A stretch of DNA of 64,000 nt, taken from contig NZ_CP035492.1 of NCBI RefSeq assembly GCF_004135365.1, positions 1,550,001 through 1,614,000 on the forward strand, given 5' to 3'. Under the pieces are notes generated by a model. That model worked only from the letters and a program-made list of their open reading frames with translations, had not been told where the DNA came from and did not search any database. Position numbers and translations under genes: made by a program. The DNA is from Paenibacillus protaetiae. GTDB lineage: Bacteria > Bacillota > Bacilli > Paenibacillales > Paenibacillaceae. This document shows, piece after piece, positions 8,089-17,339 of this stretch. Position 1 is the first letter of the stretch. Each line of letters starts with the position of its first letter.

Positions 8089-9116
8089 CTATCCGATCGG
8101 CTCGATTTCATGCGTCCGCAGCCGGCCCATCAGGCGCGATACGGCCGTCCGGGGTTCCAACTGCTCGAACAGCACTTGATAAAGCTGCGCTGTGATCGGC
8201 ATTTCAACATCATATTGCTTCGCCAGTTCGAATGCCGCATTTGTTGTGCGTACGCCTTCAACGACCATGCCCATCCGCTCCAGCACCTGGTCAAGCGGAG
8301 CGCCGTCCGCCAGCATGGAGCCAGCCCGCCAGTTGCGGCTATGCTTGCTTGTACAGGTCACTACAAGATCCCCGACGCCGGCTAATCCGGCGAATGTCAG
8401 CGGATTAGCGCCCATCGCGCCGCCAAGGCGGCCGATTTCGGCAAGGCCTCTTGTAAGCAAAGCGGCTTTGGCGTTGTCGCCAAAACCTAACCCGTCGGAT
8501 AAGCCGGCGCCTAAAGCGATAATGTTTTTGATCGCGCCGGCTACTTCTACGCCAATGACATCCGGATTGGTGTACACGCGGAAATACGGATTCATAAAAG
8601 CATCCTGCGCCTGCTCCGCAACGGACAGCTCTTCAGCGGCTACAACCACGGTTGTCGGCTGCTTGCGGATAACTTCCTCCGCATGGCTTGGGCCAGACAA
8701 AGCGGCGATATGGCTAACCGGGCGGTTCAGCTCTTCTGCCAGCACGACCGTCATCCGTTTGAGCGTGCCTGTCTCAAAACCTTTCGTCGCATGCACGCAT
8801 AACGTAGCTTCATCCATATGGGGGCAGCCTGACGGGCAACATCACGCATCGCTGAGGAAGGCGAAACAAACAAAGCAAGCTCCGCGCCAGCCAGCGCATC
8901 CTCCATGCGGGTTGTCGCCTGAATGCCGTCCGCTAGACGGATCCCCGGCAAAAACTTCCCGTTCTCATGCTTCTCGTTGATTTCCTCCGCCTGCTGCGGA
9001 TTCCGCGTCCAAAGCTTCACTTCATAACCGTTGTCGGCAAGCACCGAAGCCAGCGCAGTTCCCCAGCTTCCAGCGACAAGCACGGCAGCGCGGCGTTCCT
9101 TCCCGTTTCTGTTCAA
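8089..9116 (-). pseudogene. gpsA: Glycerol-3-phosphate dehydrogenase GpsA, frameshifted as read
   Basis: GpsA reduces dihydroxyacetone phosphate to sn-glycerol 3-phosphate for phospholipid synthesis, just upstream of the acyltransferase PlsY. The N-terminal frame (start TTG at 9116) runs to RQAAP and the rest continues in another frame as HMDEATLCVHATKGFETG through NIIALGAGLSDGLGFGDNAKA to the stop at 8089. Adding one C to the run of five at 8820-8824 (G on the plus strand) restores a 342-codon protein, the usual length. The nucleotide-binding loop reads LVAGSWG instead of the usual LGAGSWG. Since gpsA is normally essential in this group, a sequencing error is more likely than a dead gene. 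Confidence 0.85.
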
Positions 9117-9122
9117 GCTGCC

Positions 9123-9722
9123 TCACATTCCTTTCTTGGCGCCAAGCTTGCTTTCCGTGCCGTGCACAAGCTTCACCAGATTGGTGCGATGGCGGACAAA
9201 CGCAAACACGCATAATACAAGACTGATCACCAATTCAGGAGCGCCAAATTGAATAATGCCAATCGCAATCGGAGTCAATAACGCAAACAGCAAAGAGCCG
9301 AGCGAAACATAACGTGTAAGGGCAATAACAGCAATGGCCACTACGCCGGCTATAAGTGCCGGAACAAACGCAAGCGTTGCGACAACGCCTACCGTCGTAG
9401 CAATGCCTTTGCCTCCTTTAAAGCGGAAATAGACCGGCCAGTTATGGCCGATAATCGAAGCTAAGCCGGCTACAGCAGGGATCCAGCTGTTGTCGCCAAG
9501 CCATTTGCCCAGCCATACAGCAATTACCCCTTTTGCAATGTCCAGCAAAAACACGAGAATGCCCGGGCCTTTGCCAAGCACGCGAAGCGTATTCGTTGCA
9601 CCGGCGTTGCCGCTTCCGTGCTGGCGAATATCAATCCCTTTTACCCATTTGGCAATCAAAATACTGAATGACACCGACCCCAGCAAATAACTGACGACAA
9701 CCGAGATAACCGATAACAGCAA
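9123..9722 (-). CDS. plsY: Glycerol-3-phosphate acyltransferase PlsY
   Basis: Integral membrane enzyme that moves an acyl group from acyl phosphate to glycerol 3-phosphate, making lysophosphatidate. 199 residues with several helices and the PlsY signatures YLLGSVSFS near the start, the glycine-rich HGSGNAGATN loop (about 35-44) and FRFKGGKG (about 99-106). It begins at a TTG (9722) with GGGGAGAG 4 bases upstream. It lies 12 bases from der and 6 bases from gpsA, so substrate synthesis and first acylation are co-transcribed. Confidence 0.96.
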   Translation of the reverse strand: MLLSVISVVVSYLLGSVSFSILIAKWVKGIDIRQHGSGNAGATNTLRVLGKGPGILVFLLDIAKGVIAVWLGKWLGDNSWIPAVAGLASIIGHNWPVYFRFKGGKGIATTVGVVATLAFVPALIAGVVAIAVIALTRYVSLGSLLFALLTPIAIGIIQFGAPELVISLVLCVFAFVRHRTNLVKLVHGTESKLGAKKGM

Positions 9723-9733
9723 TGTTCTCTCCC

Positions 9734-11056
9734 CTAATCTTCGTCGGACTTCCGTCTGGTGAACAGACGAATCGGCGTGCCTTCGAAATCAAAGGCCGCT
9801 CTGATTTTATTTTCCAGGTAACGTTCATACGAGAAGTGCATGATTTCCGGATCGTTTACAAAAATAACCATAGTAGGCGGTTTTGTCGCCACTTGGGTCA
9901 CGTAATTAATGCGAAGCCGTTTACCTTTATCTGTTGGAGGCGGATTAATCGCTACTGCATCCGAAACGACATCATTCAGCAGATGCGTTTGAATACGAAG
10001 CGAATGCTGCTCCGAAACATGGTTCACAACCGGCAGCAGCTTATGCAGCCGCGACTTCGTCAAGGCGGACAGGAATACGACCGGCGCATAACTCATAAAC
10101 AAAAAATGATCGCGGATCGTTTGCTCAAACCGCTGCATCGTTTTATCGTCTTTTTCCACAACATCCCATTTATTCACGACAAAAATAGAAGCTTTGCCCG
10201 CTTCATGCGCGTATCCGGCAATATGCTTGTCCTGCTCGATAATGCCTTCTTCGCCATTGATTAACACCAATACGACGTCTGCACGTTCAATCGCTTTCAA
10301 GGAACGCATTACGCTGTATTTTTCCGTTGTTTCATACACTTTGCCGCGCTTGCGCATACCGGCGGTATCAATAAGGACATAACGCTGCCCGTCCCGTTCA
10401 AAAGGCGTATCAATCGCATCGCGTGTTGTGCCTGCCACATCGCTGACGATAACGCGGTCTTCACCTAGCAGGGCATTCACGAGCGACGATTTGCCGACAT
10501 TCGGCCGGCCAATCAAAGCAACTTTAATAATATCCTCGTCGTATTCTTCATCATCCAGCTCCGGCAGCTTCTCCACTGCAGCATCCAGCAGATCGCCAAT
10601 ACCGGTACCATGAGAGCCGGAGATCGCAATCGGCTGTCCAAATCCTAATCCGTAAAATTCATAAACATCATCCATACGGTTCATGTTGTCGACTTTGTTT
10701 ACTGCAACAACTACCGGTTTGTGTGATCGGAACAACATTTGAGCCACTTCATCATCAGCATGCGTAAGCCCGGCTTTCGCATCGACCATAAAAATAATGA
10801 CGTCCGCTTCTTCGATAGCGAGCTCCGCCTGTGCGCGAACCAGCCTCAAAATATGGTCTTCGCCATCAATTTCAATACCGCCTGTGTCAATAATACTGAA
10901 TGATCTGCCGTTCCATTCACCGATTCCGTATATCCGGTCACGGGTAACGCCCGGTTTATCCTCTACAATCGCGAGCCGGTCGCCAATGACCCGATTGAAA
11001 ATAGTGGACTTCCCTACGTTCGGACGCCCGACGATAGCAATAACGGGTCTAGCCAT
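9734..11056 (-). CDS. der: Ribosome-assembly GTPase Der (EngA)
   Basis: Essential double GTPase for maturation of the 50S ribosomal subunit. 440 residues: first G domain with GRPNVGKST (about 9-17) and NKVD, second G domain with GRPNVGKSS (about 183-191), DTAGMR and NKWD, then the C-terminal KH-like domain (about 350-440). Length and motifs are standard. It lies between yphA and plsY, the same order as in B. subtilis. Confidence 0.98.
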   Translation of the reverse strand: MARPVIAIVGRPNVGKSTIFNRVIGDRLAIVEDKPGVTRDRIYGIGEWNGRSFSIIDTGGIEIDGEDHILRLVRAQAELAIEEADVIIFMVDAKAGLTHADDEVAQMLFRSHKPVVVAVNKVDNMNRMDDVYEFYGLGFGQPIAISGSHGTGIGDLLDAAVEKLPELDDEEYDEDIIKVALIGRPNVGKSSLVNALLGEDRVIVSDVAGTTRDAIDTPFERDGQRYVLIDTAGMRKRGKVYETTEKYSVMRSLKAIERADVVLVLINGEEGIIEQDKHIAGYAHEAGKASIFVVNKWDVVEKDDKTMQRFEQTIRDHFLFMSYAPVVFLSALTKSRLHKLLPVVNHVSEQHSLRIQTHLLNDVVSDAVAINPPPTDKGKRLRINYVTQVATKPPTMVIFVNDPEIMHFSYERYLENKIRAAFDFEGTPIRLFTRRKSDED

Positions 11057-11155
11057 AAATTTCCATTCACTCCTTCAAAAATACTCATGACTATCATCAT
11101 AACAAAAAAGCGCTCGCTTGGCTAATATTATCAAACATTGTTTGCAGCCGCCAGA

Positions 11156-11809
11156 CTAAGCTTCATCTGCATCCCCGCCGGCCTCGCCGCTTGTTTTCCA
11201 AGACAAATAAGGAAGTTTCCGGACAGCTTTCTTCAGCCAGCCCAAAACAGCCGTCACCGTTCGGGCTGCAGCCAGTGAAATTAATAATCCGTCCCACCAG
11301 GCCAGCGAGCCGATGGATGCTGTATAACCTAACGTGCTTAATGCCGCCCCTGTTATTTCCGACCAAATGGCGCTCCAGACAAGCAAAGCAAACTGATGCG
11401 CAAGCTTGCTTACAAAAGCCGAGGCAAGCAAACCGCCAAGAAGAGGCGCATCCCATACCGGGTGCACCCAATAAAAAACCGGATCAGCATAATAAATTTG
11501 CTTGACCGAACCCCATATAATACCGACAATAAATGCGCAAAGCATCAAATATCCGGTTTGCGTAACAGGCTTCTCGCTTCTGAATACCGCTGATGATAGC
11601 AGCAGCAGCGCAAACACGCCCCCATAATATTCGATGTGGATATGCCCGAGCATAAATGTCCCATACACAAGCTGAAGCAGACCGCATCCGACTCCAGCAG
11701 CCGCTGCCGCCCGACCCGAAACGCCTGGAAAAAAAACAGTGCCCCACCCTGTACTGAGCAATATACCCGCCGCAATTAGTATTAGCAGTGAAATAAACCC
11801 GGGATTCAT
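11156..11809 (-). CDS. yphA: YphA-like polytopic membrane protein
   Basis: Function unknown. About 217 residues with roughly six hydrophobic segments starting FISLLILIAAGILLS, and a short charged cytoplasmic tail. I chose the ATG at 11809 because GAGGTG lies 9 bases upstream; the frame stays open to 11872 without support. The symbol rests on position between rpsA (ypfD) and der, where B. subtilis has yphA, and on membrane topology. No enzymatic motif is visible. Confidence 0.65.
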   Translation of the reverse strand: MNPGFISLLILIAAGILLSTGWGTVFFPGVSGRAAAAAGVGCGLLQLVYGTFMLGHIHIEYYGGVFALLLLSSAVFRSEKPVTQTGYLMLCAFIVGIIWGSVKQIYYADPVFYWVHPVWDAPLLGGLLASAFVSKLAHQFALLVWSAIWSEITGAALSTLGYTASIGSLAWWDGLLISLAAARTVTAVLGWLKKAVRKLPYLSWKTSGEAGGDADEA

Positions 11810-11844
11810 TGGACGCATCACCTCATTCCTGCCTATTATGCGCC

Positions 11845-11891
11845 AAAAAAAAGAGGCTATTCCAAGATCCATAGAATCGAGGAACAGCCTC
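11845..11891 (-). terminator. Intrinsic terminator of rpsA
   Basis: An 11-bp stem with one mismatch (11853-11863 with 11881-11891) followed on the minus strand by eight T. It lies 38 bases past the rpsA stop codon. Confidence 0.88.
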
Positions 11892-11929
11892 CGGACAGCC
11901 TGCGGCGGTAAGCTGCAGCTGCTATGAAA

Positions 11930-13144
11930 TTATTTCAGCTTGCTCAATTTGTCGCCGAAACGTTCCGCCAGCGTAAAGCTCATGCTTTGATTGCTCAAGC
12001 TTACGTTAGGGTTGTTGATTTCTTCTTGCTTAGGTGCGCGCTCACGCTGCGGTTTTTCCGCTTTTGGAGCTTGCTCAGGAGCTTCTTCCGTTTCTTTGAT
12101 GCTGAGGCTTACGCGTTTCTCAGCCGGGTTGAAGTCCAAAATTTTCGCTTTCACTTCTTGGCCTTCTTTCAATACTTCGAAAGGAGTTGCGATGTGACGG
12201 TGAGCGATTTGAGAAATATGAACAAGGCCTTCAACGCCTGGAGCGATTTCAACGAATGCGCCGAATGCTACGAGGCGGCGTACAACACCGGTAACGATGT
12301 CGCCGATAGCGAATTGCGAACCGGCCGTTTCCCATGGGCCAGGCTGAGCCGCTTTAATGCTCAGGCTGATTTTGCCAGCAGCCGGATCCACTTTCAGCAC
12401 GCGTACGCGAACCGATTGGCCTTCGGATACTACGTCTTTTGGATGTGCAACATGCTGCCACGACAGTTCGGATACATGAACCAGGCCGTCGATGCCGCCG
12501 ATATCCACAAATGCTCCAAACGGAGTGAGGCGTTGTACCGTACCGTCCAGCTCTTGGCCGGCATACAGCGATTCCATAATGCGTTGTTTATTTTGTTCGA
12601 ATTCCGCATCCAGCACTTCTTTGGCGGACAAAATCACTTTATTGTTTTCGCGGTCGATCTCTTTCACTTTCACGCGAAGCGTACGGCCTTTGTAATCGCT
12701 GAAGTCTTCAACAAAATGGCGTTCAACCATCGAAGCCGGAATGAAGCCGCGTACGCCAACGTCTGCTACGAGGCCGCCTTTAACAACATCGGCAACCGCT
12801 ACTTCAAACACTTCGCCGCTTTCAAAACGGGCTTGCAGAGCATCCCATGCTTTTTCAGCGTCGATTTGGCGTTTCGACAATACGAGGCGCTCTTTCTCAT
12901 CGTCGATGCTAACCACTTTCACTTGCACTTCCTGACCGACTTGAACCGCTTCGGAAGCATTGTTCAATTGGACTGAAGAAAGCTCGCGAATTGGAATAAC
13001 GCCGTCATATTTATATCCAAGGCTTACGAAAGCTTGGTTATCTTCGATTTTGACGATTGTACCGGTTACGATATCGCCTTTCTTCAAAGATACGAGATTA
13101 TCCATAGCTTCTTGACTTTCCTGTACATTCAATTCTTCTGACAT
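11930..13144 (-). CDS. rpsA: 30S ribosomal protein S1 homologue (four S1 domains)
   Basis: RNA-binding protein of 404 residues, equivalent to YpfD of B. subtilis. Four S1/OB repeats are visible, beginning about residues 20 (KKGDIVTGTIVKIEDN), 106, 190 (AGQELDGTVQRLTPFGAFV) and 275 (IGDIVTGVVRRLVAFGAFV), followed by a charged Glu/Lys/Pro-rich tail. Proteobacterial S1 has six repeats; the four-repeat form is usual in Bacillales. GAGGAGG precedes the ATG. It lies after cmk and plsC as in many Firmicutes. Confidence 0.95.
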   Translation of the reverse strand: MSEELNVQESQEAMDNLVSLKKGDIVTGTIVKIEDNQAFVSLGYKYDGVIPIRELSSVQLNNASEAVQVGQEVQVKVVSIDDEKERLVLSKRQIDAEKAWDALQARFESGEVFEVAVADVVKGGLVADVGVRGFIPASMVERHFVEDFSDYKGRTLRVKVKEIDRENNKVILSAKEVLDAEFEQNKQRIMESLYAGQELDGTVQRLTPFGAFVDIGGIDGLVHVSELSWQHVAHPKDVVSEGQSVRVRVLKVDPAAGKISLSIKAAQPGPWETAGSQFAIGDIVTGVVRRLVAFGAFVEIAPGVEGLVHISQIAHRHIATPFEVLKEGQEVKAKILDFNPAEKRVSLSIKETEEAPEQAPKAEKPQRERAPKQEEINNPNVSLSNQSMSFTLAERFGDKLSKLK

Positions 13145-13213
13145 CCCAATTACCTCCTCAATTCATACCACAACTTTATTTAAATCCGATTGACTTGCTT
13201 GGTCAAGCGGCAT

Positions 13214-13810
13214 TTAAAACTTATTTGACGGCCCATTCTCGTTAACCAGTTCGCGGATGCGCCCCATTACAACTTCGGTAATAAGCTCAAGCGGGTCTGC
13301 CGCTTCCGGATTGGCCTCTACGACCGCTTTCGGGTCAATCGGCTCTCCATATACTACTTTTAAAGTTCGAAAAAGTTTATAATTTCCAATAATAGCAGCC
13401 GGAACGATTAATGCCCCGCTCCGATGAGCGATAAGAGCAAGCCCTTTTTTGCCGGAACCTCCGCTGTTGCGTGAGCCTTCCGGGAACATCGCCAGCGCCT
13501 TGCCTTCTTTCAGAAGCGCAATGGCGGCTTTAATGGCATCCTTGCTGACGCCGCCGCGGTTAACCGGGAATGCGCCAAGCCTGCGAATAAGCGGACCGAA
13601 TAAAGGAACTTTAAATAATTCCACCTTCGCCATAAAATGAAGCTTTCGCTTAATCGGAATGCCTACCGTTGGCGGGTCGAAATTGCTTACATGATTAGAG
13701 GCCACAATGATTGGGCCGCGGAGAGGGATATGTTCCACTCCCGACGATTTCAATCGAAACAGCGCTCCATACAGAACACGCAAAAAGAATTGACCTGCTA
13801 AGTATAACAT
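13214..13810 (-). CDS. plsC: 1-acyl-sn-glycerol-3-phosphate acyltransferase
   Basis: Transfers the second acyl chain to lysophosphatidate, giving phosphatidate at the membrane. 198 residues with the catalytic motif NHVSNFD (H-x4-D, about 38-44), the substrate-binding motif PEGSRNSGG (about 115-123) and an N-terminal hydrophobic anchor. It lies 4 bases after cmk. Together with gpsA and plsY it gives three steps of phosphatidate synthesis in one region. Confidence 0.93.
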   Translation of the reverse strand: MLYLAGQFFLRVLYGALFRLKSSGVEHIPLRGPIIVASNHVSNFDPPTVGIPIKRKLHFMAKVELFKVPLFGPLIRRLGAFPVNRGGVSKDAIKAAIALLKEGKALAMFPEGSRNSGGSGKKGLALIAHRSGALIVPAAIIGNYKLFRTLKVVYGEPIDPKAVVEANPEAADPLELITEVVMGRIRELVNENGPSNKF

Positions 13811-13814
13811 TAGT

Positions 13815-14513
13815 TTACTTCGCCTCCGCCAATTTGGTTCTGCTTAAATTCACAATCGCCGCTGCGACCTCGTCAATTGACATGGAGGTGCTGTCCAGGA
13901 CGATAGCGTCATCAGCGCATACAAGAGGCGATATGTCCCGCTCCGCATCAAGTTTATCGCGGCTCGCTATTTCCTTCTCCAGCTGTTCCAACGTTATGCC
14001 TTGGCTTAAGCCGATTTCGCGATATCTGCGCAGCGCCCGCTCTTGCACGGAAGCCGTCAAAAACACTTTCAGTTCTGCGTTCGGAAGCACGGATGTGCCG
14101 ATATCCCGGCCGTCCATTACGACGCCCTTGTCCTGCGCCAGCTTGCGCTGCATATCGGTCAGCACGCTGCGTACCGTTTCATTAGCCGCTACTTGCGACA
14201 CCGATAACGTCACTTCGCGGGAACGGATTAAATCCGTTACATCTTCGCCGTTCAAATAAACAAGCTGCCCATGCTCTCCGGGCCGAAGCACGATGTTTAA
14301 CGTCTTGGCATGCTCGGACAGCGCAGCCGAATTCTCAGGCTCTACGCGGTTTCTTAGCGCGCTTAGTGTCACAGCGCGATACATGGCACCCGTATCGATG
14401 TAAATATAACCTAGCTGTCCCGCAACTTTCCGCGCTACCGTACTTTTCCCCGCGCCTGCGGGTCCGTCGATGGCAATATTCATGCGGAAGACGTTGCCGT
14501 CTTGCTGCATCAC
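13815..14513 (-). CDS. cmk: Cytidylate kinase
   Basis: Phosphorylates CMP and dCMP. 232 residues with P-loop GPAGAGKST, DTGAMYRA of the CMP-binding region, and the conserved MDGRDIGT segment near the middle. GTG at 14513 with AAGGGGG about 10 bases upstream is the likeliest start; an internal ATG ten codons on (MNIAIDGPAG) would be the compact form but has no clear ribosome site. It is directly followed by plsC and rpsA. Confidence 0.96.
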   Translation of the reverse strand: MMQQDGNVFRMNIAIDGPAGAGKSTVARKVAGQLGYIYIDTGAMYRAVTLSALRNRVEPENSAALSEHAKTLNIVLRPGEHGQLVYLNGEDVTDLIRSREVTLSVSQVAANETVRSVLTDMQRKLAQDKGVVMDGRDIGTSVLPNAELKVFLTASVQERALRRYREIGLSQGITLEQLEKEIASRDKLDAERDISPLVCADDAIVLDSTSMSIDEVAAAIVNLSRTKLAEAK

Positions 14514-14682
14514 TAACTGTCAGCCCCCTTAGCTCCGATAAATTCTTGGCAGAATAATCGGTTGCCAAGAAAAAAGCAGGCTCTGCCTGCGAACGTGAAA
14601 ATTATACCACACTGTGGACATAGATGCAAAATTACGTAATGGATTAAAAGCGGGGAAAACCGCATAACCATGCCGTTTTATC

Positions 14683-14901
14683 TTATTGGAAGGAATCCCC
14701 TTCCCATCTTTCGACATGGGTCGCCCACTGTCTAAACGTGTCGTTTTGCAGCAGTATTTGTATCACGAATACAGCTGTCAAAAGCACGATAACCGCAATT
14801 CGCAGCCCGCCCGCAACCCGGTCAGAAAACGCAAGGAGCCGCTTGCGGCTCCCTGCTGGCTTGTTCGAAACGGTTTGTATTTTATTGCGATTCGAATCCA
14901 T
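14683..14901 (-). CDS. ypfB: Small membrane protein, YpfB-like (DUF5359)
   Basis: 72 residues: a polar basic N-terminus, one hydrophobic helix (about 35-55, IAVIVLLTAVFVIQILL) and a short polar end. ATG at 14901 follows AGGTGG by 7 bases. Between ypfA and cmk, the position of B. subtilis ypfB. Function unknown; the identity is positional plus single-helix topology. Confidence 0.6.
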   Translation of the reverse strand: MDSNRNKIQTVSNKPAGSRKRLLAFSDRVAGGLRIAVIVLLTAVFVIQILLQNDTFRQWATHVERWEGDSFQ

Positions 14902-14956
14902 CGGAATGCCACCTGCCCTTCTGCAAGCTAGCATTCCAAATTATAACAGTTATTAT

Positions 14957-15610
14957 TCACCGGTTGCGGAAATCGAATTGCCGCTCAAAGCAATACCGGA
15001 TAATCTTTTGGCGCTCATAATCGTTAATGGATACGAACTTGATCATGACCTGCTTCCGTGCTGCCGCCACTTCAACGATACGGACAATTTCAGCCGCAAA
15101 CGGCGCATGCTCAATCGTGCCGTTTTTATAATTCAACAACAGCCAGCACACGAGAAGTTGACCTGGATGCAGCTGCCATTTCGATTCACAAAGAAAAGAA
15201 ATACCGCCGCCGCCTACGTCGTCTGTTACAGCAACAAATTGCTCATGATCAGGGAGCTTGACCGCAATTTCCAGCTCAGCCGGCACCCGCAAAAAGTTTC
15301 TTCTTTGCACTTTTGTAATCCGGTCCGTATCGGGAGTACGGATTTTGACCAGCGGAATCGCATCCTGCTGGAATCCTAATACATGCGAACCAAAATAATG
15401 CTTGACTCCGGTTTCCGTTATGTAGTAAAACGACAGCTCGTCACCGAGAAACAGCTTCTTCATCCTGCCGGACTGCTCGTGAATCGGGGTCTCCATTAAA
15501 ATGAATTCATCGTTCCAATCCGCAATCCTTGCTTTGTACTCTTTGCCCGCTTCCTCTTCATCAGGCGTTGCAACATGAAGAAACAGCATTTGATTAATTT
15601 TTGGCAACAA
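14957..15610 (-). CDS. ypfA: PilZ-domain c-di-GMP-binding protein, YpfA/YcgR-like
   Basis: A flagellar-brake-type protein that binds cyclic di-GMP and slows motility in Bacillus. About 217 residues from a TTG at 15610 that lies 8 bases after GGGAGG; 217 matches the B. subtilis protein. The N-terminal YcgR-like domain (about 1-95) is followed by the PilZ domain: arginine motif QRRNFLR (about 103-109), then DDVGGGGIS in place of the usual D-x-S-x-x-G. The arginines that hold c-di-GMP are present. It lies between ypeB and ypfB as in B. subtilis. Confidence 0.85.
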   Translation of the reverse strand: MLPKINQMLFLHVATPDEEEAGKEYKARIADWNDEFILMETPIHEQSGRMKKLFLGDELSFYYITETGVKHYFGSHVLGFQQDAIPLVKIRTPDTDRITKVQRRNFLRVPAELEIAVKLPDHEQFVAVTDDVGGGGISFLCESKWQLHPGQLLVCWLLLNYKNGTIEHAPFAAEIVRIVEVAAARKQVMIKFVSINDYERQKIIRYCFERQFDFRNR

Positions 15611-15691
15611 ATAGGCTCCCTCCCATATAAACGTCATTATAGCACGTCGAATGGAGGGGAGCCATACTGTTATTTGGCGTATTTTGACATT

Positions 15692-17041
15692 CTAGATTGC
15701 GCTGTTCTGCAATGCCATTTCTTCGATAGCTTCTTCTGTGCCATTATCCGCATTGATGTAAATCCGGTACAAGCTGCCATTAATTTTGCCGGAAAACTCA
15801 TAGCAAAGCACTTCATCGCCCATTTCGCCTTGAATGAGCGCCATATTTTCCCGCGTAATTTTCATATTCGGATTAACGGCTTTTCTGGCTTCATCTTTGC
15901 TCAGTTTAGCTTGCGGCAAGTTCCGTTTATGATGCTCATACACATAATCGTTTGCATGCAGCCCAATCGTCTCGCCGTTATCCAGCGCAACTTTCACCGT
16001 CAATTTTTCGGGATAGATCAGCACGCCGTTCTGGGTGCCTACGTAAGTAAATGTGCCTGTATTATTGTATTCGTCGTACGCGATCGGCTTCATGCCATCA
16101 AAGTCATGTTTCTTCAAAAACGCGCCTGCCGACTTTTCCGCTTGTTTTATTTGAATCTGTTTGCTGCCTACATCCCTTGAATTCATAAACCAGATAAGCT
16201 GGCCGCCTTTTTGCGTAAAATCCATATGGATCGTACTGTCCTGCTTGCCTTTAGGCTCGATGCTGGCCGAGTAAGAGGCATATTCGGTGCCTTTTCCGTT
16301 CTCAACAACACGGATCTCATCCGCATTGGTGTTCAAAAACTTGGCGGCAAGCGATTTCACCTGTTCCGCCGTAACCATATTGCCGCTCAGCATATTGACC
16401 GTTCGTTTTTGATACATGCTGCTGACTGAAGGGCCCCAGTTAATTTCCGGGTATTCGCTTACTTTTTTGTCAACTGTCCTGAAGCCGTCGATAATAGAGT
16501 TGTCGCGGGCGGATTTTTCGGCGGCAACAGCAACCTCTACATCCATCCAGCGCAAGTTTTTGCTAAGTACTTTTTCCTGCATGCTTTGCAAGTCATTGGA
16601 AATTTGCTCCGAATTGGCATACAGCGTCTTCATCGTCTTAAACTCTTCATCCGTCAGCGGCTGCTTGCTCAGATCGCGGACTGCTGTTTTGTAAGAAAAG
16701 TTGGCGATTTTGGACAAAAACTCTTCTGCATCATTAAAAGGAAGCAGCGTCAGCGGGAGCTGATTGACTTCATTTTGCGCTTCGCTTGTCAGCCGCCACA
16801 CATTAATAAGCCCTTTGCGGTGATAGTTTTGGGAGGTGGAGTTGACAGCAAGCGTATTGCCAAGCTGGTTATGAAGCTGCTGCACATGGTAGGTCAGATC
16901 ATGGAAGGCGCGCTGGTATTGGTTTTCCGCTTTAATCAGTACTGAATTTTTATCCTGATGCTCCTGGTAGCCCCAATAGGCTGCGCCGATAAACAACACG
17001 GTAAAGACAGGAAACAGCACTGCGCTCAGTCGTTGGTACAT
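15692..17041 (-). CDS. ypeB: Germination protein YpeB
   Basis: YpeB is a forespore protein at the inner spore membrane, required with the cortex-lytic enzyme SleB for cortex hydrolysis. 449 residues: an N-terminal membrane anchor (about 8-24), a long helical N-terminal domain and C-terminal repeats of the PepSY/YPEB type. ATG at 17041 has AAAGGAGC 9 bases upstream, but that ribosome site lies inside a hairpin with the sequence just upstream. sleB, normally the gene immediately before ypeB, is not here; a 53-residue zinc-ribbon gene occupies that place. Confidence 0.93.
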   Translation of the reverse strand: MYQRLSAVLFPVFTVLFIGAAYWGYQEHQDKNSVLIKAENQYQRAFHDLTYHVQQLHNQLGNTLAVNSTSQNYHRKGLINVWRLTSEAQNEVNQLPLTLLPFNDAEEFLSKIANFSYKTAVRDLSKQPLTDEEFKTMKTLYANSEQISNDLQSMQEKVLSKNLRWMDVEVAVAAEKSARDNSIIDGFRTVDKKVSEYPEINWGPSVSSMYQKRTVNMLSGNMVTAEQVKSLAAKFLNTNADEIRVVENGKGTEYASYSASIEPKGKQDSTIHMDFTQKGGQLIWFMNSRDVGSKQIQIKQAEKSAGAFLKKHDFDGMKPIAYDEYNNTGTFTYVGTQNGVLIYPEKLTVKVALDNGETIGLHANDYVYEHHKRNLPQAKLSKDEARKAVNPNMKITRENMALIQGEMGDEVLCYEFSGKINGSLYRIYINADNGTEEAIEEMALQNSAI

Positions 17042-17047
17042 AACACA

Positions 17048-17103
17048 AAAGCTCCTTTCTTGTGCAAAACCTGGTGTTAGTTTGGTTTGCCAAAAGGAGC
17101 TTT
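17048..17103 (-). promoter_or_regulatory. Hairpin that would hide the ypeB ribosome-binding site
   Basis: On the minus-strand transcript AAAGCTCCTTT pairs perfectly with AAAGGAGCTTT (17093-17103 with 17048-17058), and an inner GCAAACC/GGTTTTGC extends it with one bulge. The 3' arm contains the AGGAG ribosome site of ypeB. No T run follows, so it is not an ordinary terminator. A role in limiting ypeB translation is an inference. Confidence 0.55.
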
Positions 17104-17133
17104 ATGCATCCGAATGCTATGAAGTTATCGTTT

Positions 17134-17295
17134 TTAAAGCGCGATATGCTCTTCAATCTCCAGGTCATTGCTGTTGTTGCATATGCACTGGCGGAAACCG
17201 GTATCAATCGTGCCTTTGTCCCTTCGCCCGCGCAGCACATACTTCTCGCCGCATACTTTGCATCTGATCGTAACCTTCACTCGGCTTGTCTCCAT
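17134..17295 (-). CDS. Small zinc-ribbon-like protein in the sleB position
   Basis: 53 residues starting METSRVKVTIRCKVCGEKY. CKVC and a later CIC form an incomplete zinc-knuckle-like set of cysteines (RQCICNNSND), with many basic residues. GGAGGT lies 4 bases before the ATG at 17295. It sits between prsW and ypeB, behind a sigma-G-like promoter, so a forespore role alongside YpeB is plausible. I do not recognise a named family, and four standard Cys ligands with the usual spacing are not all clear. Function unknown. Confidence 0.6.
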   Translation of the reverse strand: METSRVKVTIRCKVCGEKYVLRGRRDKGTIDTGFRQCICNNSNDLEIEEHIAL

Positions 17296-17339
17296 CATAA
17301 CCTCCATGCCCATCCTTTTTTTCAATCTTTTGTATCATC

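Noticed and set aside
17048-17103. The hairpin before ypeB as a terminator of the small gene
   Set aside because: No T run follows on either strand.
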